Shown here in pieces: positions 1-8,712 of a stretch of DNA of 64,000 nucleotides; within the stretch, counting starts at the first letter, position 1, and each line of letters starts with the position of its first letter. This DNA is from Mucilaginibacter cryoferens. GTDB taxonomy: Bacteria; Bacteroidota; Bacteroidia; Sphingobacteriales; Sphingobacteriaceae. Below the pieces are notes generated by a model. The model saw nothing but the letters and a program-made list of their open reading frames with translations, had not been told where the DNA came from and searched no databases. The stretch lies in NCBI RefSeq assembly GCF_014205845.1, contig NZ_JACHCR010000016.1:62001-126000 (forward strand), in the 5' to 3' direction. Both the position numbers and the translations under genes were made by a program.

Positions 1-675
1 CAAGGGGCTTTTAAATTCGTCGCCACCGGGGTTATATCCACCCGGAACAACAAATGGCTGGCCCGGCATATAGTAAAAATCGTTTTGCGCACTAAAGCCT
101 TTACTTTTATCATCGTCCTGCCCAAAATCTCGTACCCCGGCAGGTTTTACATCCGATGCATAGGTACGGGCAACGTGGTTGGGTACCAGGTCCATCAGTA
201 CCTTTAAGCCATTGGCGTGGGTGCGCTTAATTAATTCCTCATATTCGCCAATGCGGTTTTTCACATCAACAGCCAAATCGGGATCTATATCGTAATAATC
301 TTTAATGGCATATGGCGAACCTGCCCTACCCTTCACAATATCCGGATCATCTACCTTTATACCATAGGCCGAATAATCTGTCATGGTAGCATGCTCAATT
401 ACGCCGGTATACCAAACATAGGTAAAGCCCATTTTTTTAATTTCGCTCAGGGCTTTATCATTAATATCGTTCAGTTTACCAACGCCGTTCTCTTCAATAG
501 AGCCATTGGTTTTGTTGAGCGTTTTGGTGTTGCCAAACAGGCGGGGCAATAGTTGGTATATGATCAGCTTATGATCGGCTGTAGTTTGTTCCATTTTTCT
601 TTTTTTGGGGTGATGCTGGGCAAAGCTATTTTGAAATGCCAGCGTTGTCAATAAAATAAATATTGCATTTTTCAT
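1..675 (-). CDS. alpha-amylase family glycosidase (GH13), C-terminus outside window
   Basis: Reading the minus strand from the ATG at 675 gives about 225 residues open to the window edge. A signal peptide (MKNAIFIILLTTLAFQNSFAQ) is followed by a GH13 catalytic-barrel start: a YQLLPRLFGN segment, then conserved region I as DLVPNHVAR. The catalytic Asp and Glu lie beyond the edge, so activity cannot be judged. Its ATG overlaps the stop of the upstream membrane protein (TAATG), so it is the translationally coupled last visible gene of the maltodextrin operon. The role, exported hydrolysis of alpha-glucans, is inferred from family and context. It is a different subtype from the GH13 enzyme at 4760. 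Confidence 0.9.
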   Translation of the reverse strand, partial: MKNAIFILLTTLAFQNSFAQHHPKKRKMEQTTADHKLIIYQLLPRLFGNTKTLNKTNGSIEENGVGKLNDINDKALSEIKKMGFTYVWYTGVIEHATMTDYSAYGIKVDDPDIVKGRAGSPYAIKDYYDIDPDLAVDVKNRIGEYEELIKRTHANGLKVLMDLVPNHVARTYASDVKPAGVRDFGQDDDKSKGFSAQNDFYYMPGQPFVVPGGYNPGGDEFKSPL

Positions 676-1646
676 TATCCCTGGCGGGCCTCCGACCGTT
701 CCTTGATCACTTTTAATATATTTTGCTGAATATCCTTCATTATCCACGTAGCCCAGAGGCCTGCATAAAAGTTAAAGGTGGTGTTTAGTTTAAAATTACT
801 GTATAAGCGGAGTTTACAATGACCGGGATCAATTTGCTCCAACTCGTAAGTTCCATTCAGCACATCAAAAAATTGGCCACCCACAACAATGTGTTTATCC
901 ATAGTAGTAGAAGGAATATCATACGGGTTGGCATGGATAGTAAACGTCATAGATCTGAGGTCAGTGTATTGAGTTACAGTTTCATCAAACACCAGCCCTT
1001 TATCAAATATGGCTTTACGTTTGCCGCCGACAGCTTCGGTATCCAACTCTGCACTTATTGGCCGTGGAAAACCCAGTGACCTGGTGAAAATAGCGCTATC
1101 TTGTTTCTTATCCATAGCTCTAACACGAGTTACATTACGCCAAATGGAAGTATTTCCAGCATTGATATCAATTTCGGTGTAAGCCTTATAATTGCCAGGG
1201 ATTGCGCCAATGGCTTTTTCTATAGGAGCCATAAAAAACGGCAGTAATAAAACTATATATACAAAGTTTTTGGTTTTATCGCGCTTTTTAAGTTTAAAAT
1301 ACCGTGCAGTAATACCACCTAAACCCGCCACTATTAAAAATATCGGCATGATCATTATCCAGCATGCAATTCCCTCCAGATTAAAAAATAGTGTGATTAA
1401 AAAAAATATGAACATCGGCACAAAGGGTATAAAAAATGCCTTTACCGAACTTTCTATAGTTTCCGTTTTACATAAATAAACTGTTAAATACCCAACAGCA
1501 TAGGGCAAACCAATTAAAAATGTTACTGACATTACTGCAAAAAGACCACCAAGCCCATCACCCGTAAATATGTGATGAATTATCAGCGAAACAAAAACGG
1601 CAACCGCTATTGCTACAATATATTGTTGGTTACGGCCTAAATTCAT
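675..1646 (-). CDS. membrane protein with C-terminal SRPBCC-like domain
   Basis: The product has 323 residues. The first ~150 contain about four hydrophobic segments (near 8-28, 32-55, 68-88, 95-115 and a further one near 128-145). The soluble C-terminal half (from YKAYTEIDINAG, ~155-315) has the beta-rich pattern of polyketide-cyclase/START-like (SRPBCC) proteins, ending in a long amphipathic helix. The family is assigned by pattern only. Start and stop are both fused to neighbours through TAATG overlaps, so it is co-translated with maltose phosphorylase and the amylase. No transporter signature is visible. It could sense or bind a small ligand at the inner membrane, but that is speculation. 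Confidence 0.75.
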   Translation of the reverse strand: MNLGRNQQYIVAIAVAVFVSLIIHHIFTGDGLGGLFAVMSVTFLIGLPYAVGYLTVYLCKTETIESSVKAFFIPFVPMFIFFLITLFFNLEGIACWIMIMPIFLIVAGLGGITARYFKLKKRDKTKNFVYIVLLLPFFMAPIEKAIGAIPGNYKAYTEIDINAGNTSIWRNVTRVRAMDKKQDSAIFTRSLGFPRPISAELDTEAVGGKRKAIFDKGLVFDETVTQYTDLRSMTFTIHANPYDIPSTTMDKHIVVGGQFFDVLNGTYELEQIDPGHCKLRLYSNFKLNTTFNFYAGLWATWIMKDIQQNILKVIKERSEARQG

Positions 1647-3955
1647 TACGCTTCAACCAATAATTCGTCATGGGCTTTTACCAATTGATCTTTCCCATAA
1701 ACGGATACCGTGGTTTCCACATCCGATAGATTTTTGATCTGCACACCATCTTTACTTACTTTAATATTCAGCAATGATCCGCGGAAACCAATGTGGAACG
1801 AGAACGATGCCCATTTCTCTGGGATAAATGGCTGAAACAGCAGCTTGCCATCCCTCACCCGCATACCGCCAAAGCCTTCTACAACGGCCATCCAGGTGCC
1901 GGCCATGGAGGTAATGTGGCAACCGTCTTCGGTATCGTTGTTATAATCGTCAAGATCCAAACGGGCAGTGCGTAAATAAAACTCGTAGGCACGGGCCTCA
2001 TCGCCCAGTTTAGCTGCTAAAATAGCATGCACACATGGTGATAACGACGACTCATGCACGGTACGCGGCTCGTAAAAATCAAAGTTTCTACGGATGGTAT
2101 CGGTATCAAAATCATCTTCAAAAAAGTAAATGCCTTGCAATACGTCGGCCTGTTTAATGTAGCAGGAGCGCAGTATCCTGTCCCAGCTCCATTTCTGATT
2201 AAGCGGGCGGTCTGTTGCGGGCAGGTCTTTAACCAGTATCTGTTCTTTATCCAGGTAGCCGTCTTGTTGTAAAAATATGCCTTGCTTTTCGTCGTGCCCC
2301 AGGTACATATTTTCCACAATATGACCAAAGCGGCTAAACTCGGTAGCTTCGTCAAGGTTTATCTTTGCTGCAAGTGCATCGTATTTGCCTTTATCTGCAG
2401 CTTTAACTTTCCCGGCAACTTCCATAGTATATTTTATACACCAAACGGCCAGCATACTGGTATACCAATTGTTGTTTACGTTGTTCTCGTACTCGTTTGG
2501 CCCGGTTACACCCAGCATCACGTATTGCTGTTTATCCTGCGACCAGGTAACCCTTTGCGACCAGAACCTGGCTATCGCTATCAAAACCTCGAAACCATAG
2601 TCGGCCAGGTAGGCTTCGTCGGCAGTATAGCGTACGTAGTTAAAAATGGCATAGGCAATGGCCCCATTACGGTGAATCTCCTCAAAAGTGATTTCCCATT
2701 CGTTATGGCATTCGGTACCATCCATGGTTACCATGGGGTATAATGCGGCTCCGTTTTTAAAGCCTAATGAGGCTGCATTTTCAATAGCCTTACCCAATTG
2801 TTTGTAACGGTAAAGCAACAGGTTACGGGTAACTTTCTCTGGCGCTGTTGACAGGTAAAAGGGTACGCAATAAGCTTCGGTATCCCAATAGGTAGAGCCT
2901 CCGTATTTTTCGCCGGTAAAACCTTTGGGGCCGATGTTAAGGCGATCATCCTCGCCGGTATAAGTTTGGTTAAGCTGGAAAATATTGAAACGGATGGCCT
3001 GCTGTGCCGATTCATCGCCTTCGATAATAATATCGTTATGTTTCCATTTTTCGGCCCAGGCGGCAGCTTGTTCGGCCAGCATGGTATCAAAGCCTTTGGC
3101 AACAATACGGGCCAAAGTTGAAGCCAGTTGCGCAACTAACTCTTCGGGTTTATGATTTTGCGACGACAGGTTAGCTACATATTTAATAATGCTGATGCTT
3201 TGGCCCTGTTGCGCCTGTAATTCAATTTTTGAGGCTACGTATTTTTCTTTCGATATGGTTTCTGTTTTTGGTTGGATAACTGCACCGTTTTGTACAATGC
3301 TAAACTTCATGCCGGTTGCTACTTCAAAGCCGGTTTTTTTGGTGCGCATTACAATATAGCCGCCATCGGACTGGTTGGCTTTGCTTAGCTCGTCCCAAAA
3401 TTTTTCATCGTAGTTAGAGTCCTTGTTCATTACATCACCGTCAATAGCCGGGGTAATGGTAATGCCTCCGCTAAAGTTTAAGGGAGTGATGCTGTAGCGT
3501 ATAGCGGCTGTTTCATCATCAACCATACTGCAAAAGCGGCAGGCCTCAACAGCTACCTCTTTACCCGCCGCGGTTTTGGCGGTGAAAGTGCGTTTCAGGT
3601 AACCTTCCTTCATGTTCAGCTCACGGCGAAAGTTGCTTACCTCACATTTGGCCAGATCGAGCTGTTCGCCATCTAATACAACATCAATAATTGTCCAGTT
3701 GGCGGCATTCAATACTTTGGCAAAATATTCGGGATAGCCGTTTTTCCACCATCCTACGCGGGTTTTATCGGGATAATAAACCCCGGCAACGTAGTTACCC
3801 AACAGCGTTTCGCCGCTGTAGGCTTCCTCAAAGTTGGCGCGCTGCCCCATCCTGCCGTTACCCAAACTAAATATACTCTCAGATATCTGGTGATGATGCG
3901 GATCGAAGCCTTCTTCAATTATCTTCCACTCATCAACTTTAATATAATCCTTCAT
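1646..3955 (-). CDS. GH65 maltose phosphorylase-type glycoside phosphorylase
   Basis: The 769-residue length fits family GH65. The order is an N-terminal beta-sandwich, an (alpha/alpha)6 barrel with TYWDTEAYCVPFY, then GPNEYENNVNNNWYT, and a C-terminal beta domain. Glu488, in GPNEY, aligns with the general acid of known GH65 phosphorylases. The expected reaction is maltose plus phosphate giving glucose and beta-glucose 1-phosphate in the cytoplasm; no signal peptide is present. Beta-phosphoglucomutase, which consumes beta-glucose 1-phosphate, lies just upstream, which strongly supports this. Trehalose or kojibiose phosphorylase remains possible, but the maltodextrin hydrolases around it favour maltose. 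The gap to pgmB holds a long palindrome. Confidence 0.93.
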   Translation of the reverse strand: MKDYIKVDEWKIIEEGFDPHHHQISESIFSLGNGRMGQRANFEEAYSGETLLGNYVAGVYYPDKTRVGWWKNGYPEYFAKVLNAANWTIIDVVLDGEQLDLAKCEVSNFRRELNMKEGYLKRTFTAKTAAGKEVAVEACRFCSMVDDETAAIRYSITPLNFSGGITITPAIDGDVMNKDSNYDEKFWDELSKANQSDGGYIVMRTKKTGFEVATGMKFSIVQNGAVIQPKTETISKEKYVASKIELQAQQGQSISIIKYVANLSSQNHKPEELVAQLASTLARIVAKGFDTMLAEQAAAWAEKWKHNDIIIEGDESAQQAIRFNIFQLNQTYTGEDDRLNIGPKGFTGEKYGGSTYWDTEAYCVPFYLSTAPEKVTRNLLLYRYKQLGKAIENAASLGFKNGAALYPMVTMDGTECHNEWEITFEEIHRNGAIAYAIFNYVRYTADEAYLADYGFEVLIAIARFWSQRVTWSQDKQQYVMLGVTGPNEYENNVNNNWYTSMLAVWCIKYTMEVAGKVKAADKGKYDALAAKINLDEATEFSRFGHIVENMYLGHDEKQGIFLQQDGYLDKEQILVKDLPATDRPLNQKWSWDRILRSCYIKQADVLQGIYFFEDDFDTDTIRRNFDFYEPRTVHESSLSPCVHAILAAKLGDEARAYEFYLRTARLDLDDYNNDTEDGCHITSMAGTWMAVVEGFGGMRVRDGKLLFQPFIPEKWASFSFHIGFRGSLLNIKVSKDGVQIKNLSDVETTVSVYGKDQLVKAHDELLVEA

Positions 3956-3972
3956 TATCTTCTTATTTAACC

Positions 3973-4051
3973 GTCATTGCGAGGCACGAAGCAATCCCCG
4001 ATTTGCAAATCCGCTCTGTATGTTGGGGATTGCTTCGTGCCTCGCAATGAC
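3973..4051. repeat. 27-bp perfect inverted repeat inside the maltose operon
   Basis: Left arm 3973-3999 (starting GTCATTGCGAGGCACG) is the exact reverse complement of right arm 4025-4051, around a 25-base centre. A short T-run (4054-4059) follows on the plus strand. It belongs to the same family as the units in the arrays at 36.9-37.6 kb and 51.1-51.5 kb. It separates pgmB from the phosphorylase gene and could form a hairpin in the operon mRNA. Confidence 0.9.
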
Positions 4052-4064
4052 GCTTTTTTATACT

Positions 4065-4712
4065 TTATAATTTTACTAATTTATCTAACGTCATTTTATC
4101 CAAACCGCTTATCACCAGGTCGGCATCCAGTACGCCGGGCCGGCCTATGCCAACTACCTTCATCCCACCGGCTTTGGCTGCCTCAACCCCGGCAATGGCA
4201 TCTTCAAATACCACGCATTCTTCGGGTTCAACGCTCAGCGCTTTTGCGCCTTCTAAAAACACTTCAGGATCGGGTTTGGCTTTGCTTACTTTATTGCCAT
4301 CAATAACGGCATCAAACAGGTTGGTGATACCAATTTTGTTGAGTATGGTCATGGAGTTTTTACTGGCCGAGCCTAATGCTATTTTGATACCTGCTTTACG
4401 GCAGATCTCTACAAACTCTTTTGCACCGGGCAATATCTCATCGGGTTTCATCTGGTTTACCATTTCCATATACCAGGTATTTTTTTGGGTAGCCAATGCT
4501 TCCTGCTCCTGCTCTGTTTTGGTTACGCCCCCCCAGCCTAAAATAAGCTGCAGCGACCGTACACGACTTACGCCTTTTAACTGCTCGTTCTGGTGTTCGG
4601 TAAAATCGAAACCTAAAGAGTTGGCCAGCCTTTTCCAGGCTTTATAGTGGTAAACAGCTGTATCAACAATTACACCATCCAAATCGAAAATACAGGCTTT
4701 AATGTTATTCAT
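4065..4712 (-). CDS. pgmB: beta-phosphoglucomutase (HAD superfamily)
   Basis: The 215-residue cytosolic HAD protein starts MNNIKACIFDLDGVIVDT, with nucleophile Asp10 and acid/base Asp12. A small helical cap carries the LKGVSRVRSL segment characteristic of beta-phosphoglucomutases. Motif II is GSASKN and the metal Asp motif is VFEDAIAGVEAA. It converts beta-glucose 1-phosphate to glucose 6-phosphate. It lies between the GH13 enzyme and the GH65 phosphorylase whose product it uses, 47 bases downstream of the former. Length and motifs are normal. Confidence 0.95.
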   Translation of the reverse strand: MNNIKACIFDLDGVIVDTAVYHYKAWKRLANSLGFDFTEHQNEQLKGVSRVRSLQLILGWGGVTKTEQEQEALATQKNTWYMEMVNQMKPDEILPGAKEFVEICRKAGIKIALGSASKNSMTILNKIGITNLFDAVIDGNKVSKAKPDPEVFLEGAKALSVEPEECVVFEDAIAGVEAAKAGGMKVVGIGRPGVLDADLVISGLDKMTLDKLVKL

Positions 4713-4759
4713 TTTTATTGTGTTATATAGGGCGGCACATAGCCACTAAGTTATCATTT

Positions 4760-6622
4760 TTAATGAGTTACACCGGGTAAAATTTCAAATACAAGGGCTG
4801 TTTTGCCCGGTATAGTTAGCTGGTTTAAATCAACCGGTTCGTCTGTTATTACATTGCGCGCCTTTTTGGCATCACCAATACGTTCAAAGTAACGATTGGT
4901 AGTGGTAGTTTGCTCTTTGTCACTGCTGTTAAAGATGATCATTACCGTTTTAGCGGCATCGTACCTAAAGTATACGTAAATACCGTTCTCGGGCACAAAC
5001 TGCATCAATTTGCCGGTTTGCAGCGCGGTTGTGCCTTTACGGTAATTGGCCAGCTTACTTACGTAGTTAAACGCCTCGTTTTCTACTTTGCTGCGGCCGC
5101 CGGCAGTAAACTTATTGTCTTTATCGCCTTTCCAACCGCCCGGGAAATCCTCACGTACCAAACCATCCGGGTCGGAGTAGTTTTTCATCAGTATCTCGTC
5201 GCCATAATACAGCTGCGGCACACCGCGCATGGTAAGCAACATAGCCATAGCCGATTTGTATTTTGTAAAATCTTCTTTAACCACAGATAACAGGCGGCTC
5301 ATATCATGGTTATCCATAAATATGGTATTGCGGGTAGCATCCTGGTATAAAAAATCCTGGGCTATAACAGAATATAAACGGCCAACGCCATCTGTCCAGC
5401 CATCGTTACCATTAATAGCCTCGTAAATGGCATCTTTTAAAACGCCATCGGTTACACCCGGCAAATGGGTATCCATACCGCGGTTAACGGTATTACCCTG
5501 TGTAAAAAATGCCTGGTTAGCTGCCGACCATACCAAAGTTTCGCCAAAAATAGAAAGTTTAGGAAACTCGGCCTTAACATCCTGCGCCCATTTGGCCATG
5601 TAAGCCGGGTCGTTATACGGGTAGGTATCTAAACGGAAACCATCAATGCCCGCATACTCCACCCACCAGATGTGGTTTTGGGTAAGGTAATTTTGTACGT
5701 AGGGGTTATTCTGGTTTAAATCTGCCATCCTGTGGTCAAACCAACCATCAGACATCAGCTTACGATCCATCGGCGAAGCATGGGGGTCCATAACAGCAGC
5801 ATCCCTGAAATTTGATTTGGTGTAGGTTGGCCATTGGTGTACCCAGTTTTTCATGGGCATATCCATAATGGTGTAGCCTTCGGTGCCGGCGTGGTTATGC
5901 ACCAGGTCTTTAATAACCTTTAAGCCCATGGCGTGGCATTTTTCTACAAACTTTTTATACAGCTCGTTGGTGCCATAGCGCGGGTCTATTTTATAATAGT
6001 CGGTTACGGCATAGCCGTGATATGAGGCATGGGGTTCGTCGTTCTCAATTTCGGGAGTCATCCAGATAGCGGTTACACCTAAAGCCTTCAAGTAGTCAAG
6101 GTGATCCATCACGCCCTGAATATCGCCCCCGTGACGACTGAACATTGAATCTCGTTGAATGCCTTTTTCGCGCAGGTTGTCAAATGAGTCGTTGCTTTCG
6201 TCGCCGTTGCTGAAGCGATCTGGCATAAGCAAATAGATAAGATCCTTATTGGTTACGCCCTGAATGCGGCCGGCAGATCTATCGCGTTTATTTAAAGTAT
6301 ATTGGTAAACCAGGTCCTTTTCGCCTGCCCTTGTAAATTTTATCGGGAACGTTCCCGGAGATGCGGATGAAAAAATTTGCAGATCGAGGAATAAATAATT
6401 TGAATTTTCTACTTTGTGCACTCCTTTAAGCTTCACACCGGGGTAATTCATCACCACATTACGGCCTGCAATGTTGTTACCGTGCACAATAAGCTGCAGG
6501 TTGGGGTTAGCCATCCCTACCCACCAAGACATGGGCTCAACACGCTCTAAAGCAGGAATTTGTGCCGACGCACCTAACGCAAGCACAAGGCTGCATAAGG
6601 CAAAAAGTAAAGTTTTTTTCAT
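4760..6622 (-). CDS. cyclomaltodextrinase/neopullulanase-like GH13 enzyme
   Basis: The 620-residue protein has a signal peptide (MKKTLLFALCSLVLALGASAQ), an N-terminal Ig-like cyclomaltodextrinase domain (~25-110), a GH13 barrel (~125-520) and a small C-terminal beta domain. The catalytic triad is visible: Asp332 in GFRLDTYPYND, Glu361 in FGETLV and Asp440 in MDNHDMSR. DLVHNHAG is region I. It should cleave maltodextrins or cyclodextrins to maltose in the periplasm or at the outer surface. It is the first gene of the operon in the window, with its promoter region at 6623-6800. It resembles SusA in role, but no SusCD genes are seen here. Confidence 0.92.
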   Translation of the reverse strand: MKKTLLFALCSLVLALGASAQIPALERVEPMSWWVGMANPNLQLIVHGNNIAGRNVVMNYPGVKLKGVHKVENSNYLFLDLQIFSSASPGTFPIKFTRAGEKDLVYQYTLNKRDRSAGRIQGVTNKDLIYLLMPDRFSNGDESNDSFDNLREKGIQRDSMFSRHGGDIQGVMDHLDYLKALGVTAIWMTPEIENDEPHASYHGYAVTDYYKIDPRYGTNELYKKFVEKCHAMGLKVIKDLVHNHAGTEGYTIMDMPMKNWVHQWPTYTKSNFRDAAVMDPHASPMDRKLMSDGWFDHRMADLNQNNPYVQNYLTQNHIWWVEYAGIDGFRLDTYPYNDPAYMAKWAQDVKAEFPKLSIFGETLVWSAANQAFFTQGNTVNRGMDTHLPGVTDGVLKDAIYEAINGNDGWTDGVGRLYSVIAQDFLYQDATRNTIFMDNHDMSRLLSVVKEDFTKYKSAMAMLLTMRGVPQLYYGDEILMKNYSDPDGLVREDFPGGWKGDKDNKFTAGGRSKVENEAFNYVSKLANYRKGTTALQTGKLMQFVPENGIYVYFRYDAAKTVMIIFNSSDKEQTTTTNRYFERIGDAKKARNVITDEPVDLNQLTIPGKTALVFEILPGVTH

Positions 6623-6683
6623 ATATGAAACAGGTCAAAAAAATACAATTGGTTGCGGAACGGCAAAGCCATTATCCGCGTTT

Positions 6684-6691
6684 CAAATTTA
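6684..6691 (-). promoter_or_regulatory. putative -7 element of the maltodextrin operon
   Basis: On the minus strand this reads TAAATTTG, matching the Bacteroidota -7 consensus TAnnTTTG, 61 bases before the GH13 ATG. No clear TTTG lies at the -33 spacing, so it is a weak or activator-dependent candidate. Confidence 0.4.
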
Positions 6692-6771
6692 TAATAAAAA
6701 TGATTTGTTGTATGAAATTTTAAATAATTCTTGATGTGGATAAATCAGCAATTAAAATAAGTCTAATCTTA

Positions 6772-6803
6772 TTTGGATTAATTATAAATAAATACAATCT
6801 TTG
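6772..6803 (+). promoter_or_regulatory. putative promoter for the 6813 gene
   Basis: TTTG at 6772-6775 is followed after exactly 20 bases by AATCTTTG at 6796-6803, one mismatch from TAnnTTTG. The predicted transcript would begin only a few bases before the ATG at 6813, giving a very short leader. Confidence 0.5.
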
Positions 6804-6812
6804 TGCTGTTAT

Positions 6813-7172
6813 ATGATTACTACGCTCACCCAAACAAACCAGTGGACCGATGTTTTTAAAACATCAAAAGGTGCTATTTATCAATGCGATGAAGAACGCT
6901 GCTGGTATGTTGATTTTGCCGGTAAAGTTGCCAAATTTGATTACCGTTGTTTGCTAAAACTCCGTAAATCTGTTTATCATATAAATATTGAGCAGGCTTT
7001 ATTAAATACTACTAAAGATCCTGACGTGGAGATCATCTTTATCTGCGCCTGCGACCATTGCTACGTTTTAACCCTGGTACAGATCATTGCCCTTAAAGAG
7101 TTGCTGGAAGGCACCTTTGTAATGCTGGAGCTGAACCACATTTTGCACGATAAGTTAGTTATTGGTCAGTAG
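6813..7172 (+). CDS. small cysteine-containing hypothetical protein (DUF6686-like?)
   Basis: The product has 119 residues from the ATG at 6813; a TTG at 6801 would lie inside the likely promoter. It has no signal peptide or membrane segment. Cysteines include one in IYQCDEERCWYVDF and a C-x-C-x-x-C cluster in FICACDHCYVL. It resembles small Bacteroidota proteins of the DUF6686 type, but this is a memory-based match and is uncertain. It lies next to ferritin on the same strand, 160 bases upstream of it, so an iron or redox link is possible but unproven. Confidence 0.7.
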   Translation: MITTLTQTNQWTDVFKTSKGAIYQCDEERCWYVDFAGKVAKFDYRCLLKLRKSVYHINIEQALLNTTKDPDVEIIFICACDHCYVLTLVQIIALKELLEGTFVMLELNHILHDKLVIGQ

Positions 7173-7290
7173 CCATTGGTGGCCAGTGTAGAGTCTTGCT
7201 ACTTGATACCCCCCCCCCTTATTTATTTAGATTAAATTCATATTGCGTTTATATTGAGATAATTGTATTTATAGCATTATTATTGTATTA

Positions 7291-7298
7291 TAGTTTTG
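7291..7298 (+). promoter_or_regulatory. putative -7 element for ferritin
   Basis: TAGTTTTG matches TAnnTTTG exactly, 36 bases before the ferritin ATG. The upstream 30 bases are very AT-rich with no clear TTTG at the -33 position. Confidence 0.5.
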
Positions 7299-7334
7299 CA
7301 GTAAACTCATTTACAATATTCAATTTATCCGATC

Positions 7335-7859
7335 ATGAAAGATTTACTCCGCATAAAAAGCCTGATCTCTACCGAGATAGAATCACTTTTAAATCAACAA
7401 GTAAAAAAAGAAGCTTATTCTTCTTCTGTATATTTATCAATGGCATCGTGGTGTAACCGCAATGGCTATGACTTCTCATCCGACTACTTTTTTAAACAAG
7501 CCGAAGAAGAAAGACTACACCAGCTAAAATTTTATAAATATATTTTAGACATGGGTGGCAATTCTATCTCTCCGGAAATTACAGGCATTAAACAGGAGTA
7601 CAATTCATTCCGTGAAGTATTTGAAGAAGCTTTGGACCAGGAGATAAGCGTTACCAACGCTATCAAAAACATTTACGCCCGTTGCCTGAAAGAGCAGGAT
7701 TTTGTTACCGTGGAGTTTTTAAACTGGTTTCTGAAAGAGCAACGCGAAGAAGAATACAAAGCCCGCCGTGCGTTGGAACTGTTTGAAGTTATTGGCGAAG
7801 AAGGTACCGGCCGCTGGCAGATTGACAAACACGTTGGTGAGATAAAATATAATGGTTAG
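7335..7859 (+). CDS. ferritin (iron storage)
   Basis: The 174-residue protein has the usual length of non-haem bacterial ferritins. The four-helix bundle carries ferroxidase ligands: Glu in the first helix (STEIESLLNQQVKKE), the EEER-LHQLKFYKY motif of helix B, and EQREEEYKARR in helix D. It oxidises and stores iron in the cytosol as a 24-subunit shell. No haem-binding Met typical of bacterioferritin is evident. Its own promoter candidate lies at 7291. A strong bidirectional terminator follows. Confidence 0.94.
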   Translation: MKDLLRIKSLISTEIESLLNQQVKKEAYSSSVYLSMASWCNRNGYDFSSDYFFKQAEEERLHQLKFYKYILDMGGNSISPEITGIKQEYNSFREVFEEALDQEISVTNAIKNIYARCLKEQDFVTVEFLNWFLKEQREEEYKARRALELFEVIGEEGTGRWQIDKHVGEIKYNG

Positions 7860-7987
7860 GAGCCCCCTCTAAATCTCCCCCGGTAGGGGAGACTTAAAAA
7901 AAAGTCCTTTTGCGATTAGCAAAAGGACTTTTTCATTTAATAATATTTATTTAAAGTCTCCCCCTTCGGGGGAGATTTAGAGGGGGC
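7860..7987. repeat. palindromic repeat, family CCCCCTCTAAATCTCCCC, copy 1
   Basis: An inverted repeat of about 128 bases has outer arms AGCCCCCTCTAAATCTCCCC (from 7861) and the complementary GGGGAGATTTAGAGGGGGCT ending near 7988. The centre is occupied by a strong terminator hairpin. Two further copies lie at 18113-18247 and 18599-18724. It fills the space between the convergent ferritin and ferredoxin genes. Confidence 0.85.
7899..7933. terminator. bidirectional terminator between ferritin and ferredoxin
   Basis: A 15-bp perfect stem (AAAAAGTCCTTTTGC with its complement) surrounds a 5-base loop GATTA. With A-runs before and T-runs after, it works on both strands for the convergent genes. 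Confidence 0.85.
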
Positions 7988-8248
7988 TCACTCTATCAAA
8001 TCCATCAGCTTCAAAACATCCTTAGCTTTATATTCGCTTAACCAGGTATTACCGGGCTGAATACTGCAAACAGGCGCAAACTTGCACCTATCAGTACATT
8101 CAGTTTCTACTACTTCCATCTCTTCTTTGCCGTGGTGATGCTTGATGTATGATTTTGCCAGCTTGTACATATCCTTACCGCCCCTTTTGCCGCATTTGCT
8201 GCCGGTGCACACATACAGTACTTTATCGGGAATGGTGAACTTACTCAT
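7988..8248 (-). CDS. thioredoxin-like [2Fe-2S] ferredoxin
   Basis: The 86-residue protein has Cys14 and Cys19 in YVCTGSKCGKRGG and Cys51, Cys55 and Cys61 in ECTDRCKFAPVC. This is the pattern of stand-alone (2Fe-2S) ferredoxins with a thioredoxin fold. The run HHHGKEE in the middle is surface exposed in such proteins. It probably acts as a cytosolic electron carrier; its partner is unknown. It is convergent with ferritin, and its start agrees with the family's usual length. Confidence 0.88.
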   Translation of the reverse strand: MSKFTIPDKVLYVCTGSKCGKRGGKDMYKLAKSYIKHHHGKEEMEVVETECTDRCKFAPVCSIQPGNTWLSEYKAKDVLKLMDLIE

Positions 8249-8712
8249 GGCGATAGTTGTTAAGACTTGTTGATAACAACAAAGTTATAACAATAATGTT
8301 CCATTTGGGTGGTGGCTATTTAAAGGTCATTAGCTGAGCGCTAATCAGAGAAGCGTGGCGCTATTATAATATCCCAACCATTACAGACATCCCCAGGTAA
8401 ATTTTCTCCAATAAGAAAATGGCCATATAGCTTGCTGCTAAACGCATGGTTAGCATTGAGCCGATGATTACTTGCTGACATGAATGTATAAATATACTTA
8501 TCATACTAACTATAATTAAAATGGCCTGACTATTAGGGGAAAATGCTCTTTGTTTAGCCGGTTTCTGCCCATTTAATGGAATTACGAAAAAGGATGAGAC
8601 AGGGATTAAAAAAAGATAAAAAATGTTTGGGTAATTGATAAGTTCCGCATAAACCTGAGTTCCAATCTATAGAATTAAAGAATGAGAAAATTCTGATTCA
8701 GACAAATTCAGT
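8249..8712. other. 464-bp intergenic region, no gene seen
   Basis: This AT-rich stretch lies between the ferredoxin start (minus strand) and the DUF6624 stop. Scattered short inverted repeats are present, but no convincing ORF, RNA gene or terminator was found. Confidence 0.5.

Noticed and set aside
2282..2743. 153-codon plus-strand frame opposite maltose phosphorylase
   Set aside because: It overlaps the conserved GH65 catalytic region on the other strand and has no family features.
7196..7456. 86-codon frame ahead of and overlapping ferritin
   Set aside because: It overlaps the ferritin start in another frame and runs through the AT-rich promoter region.
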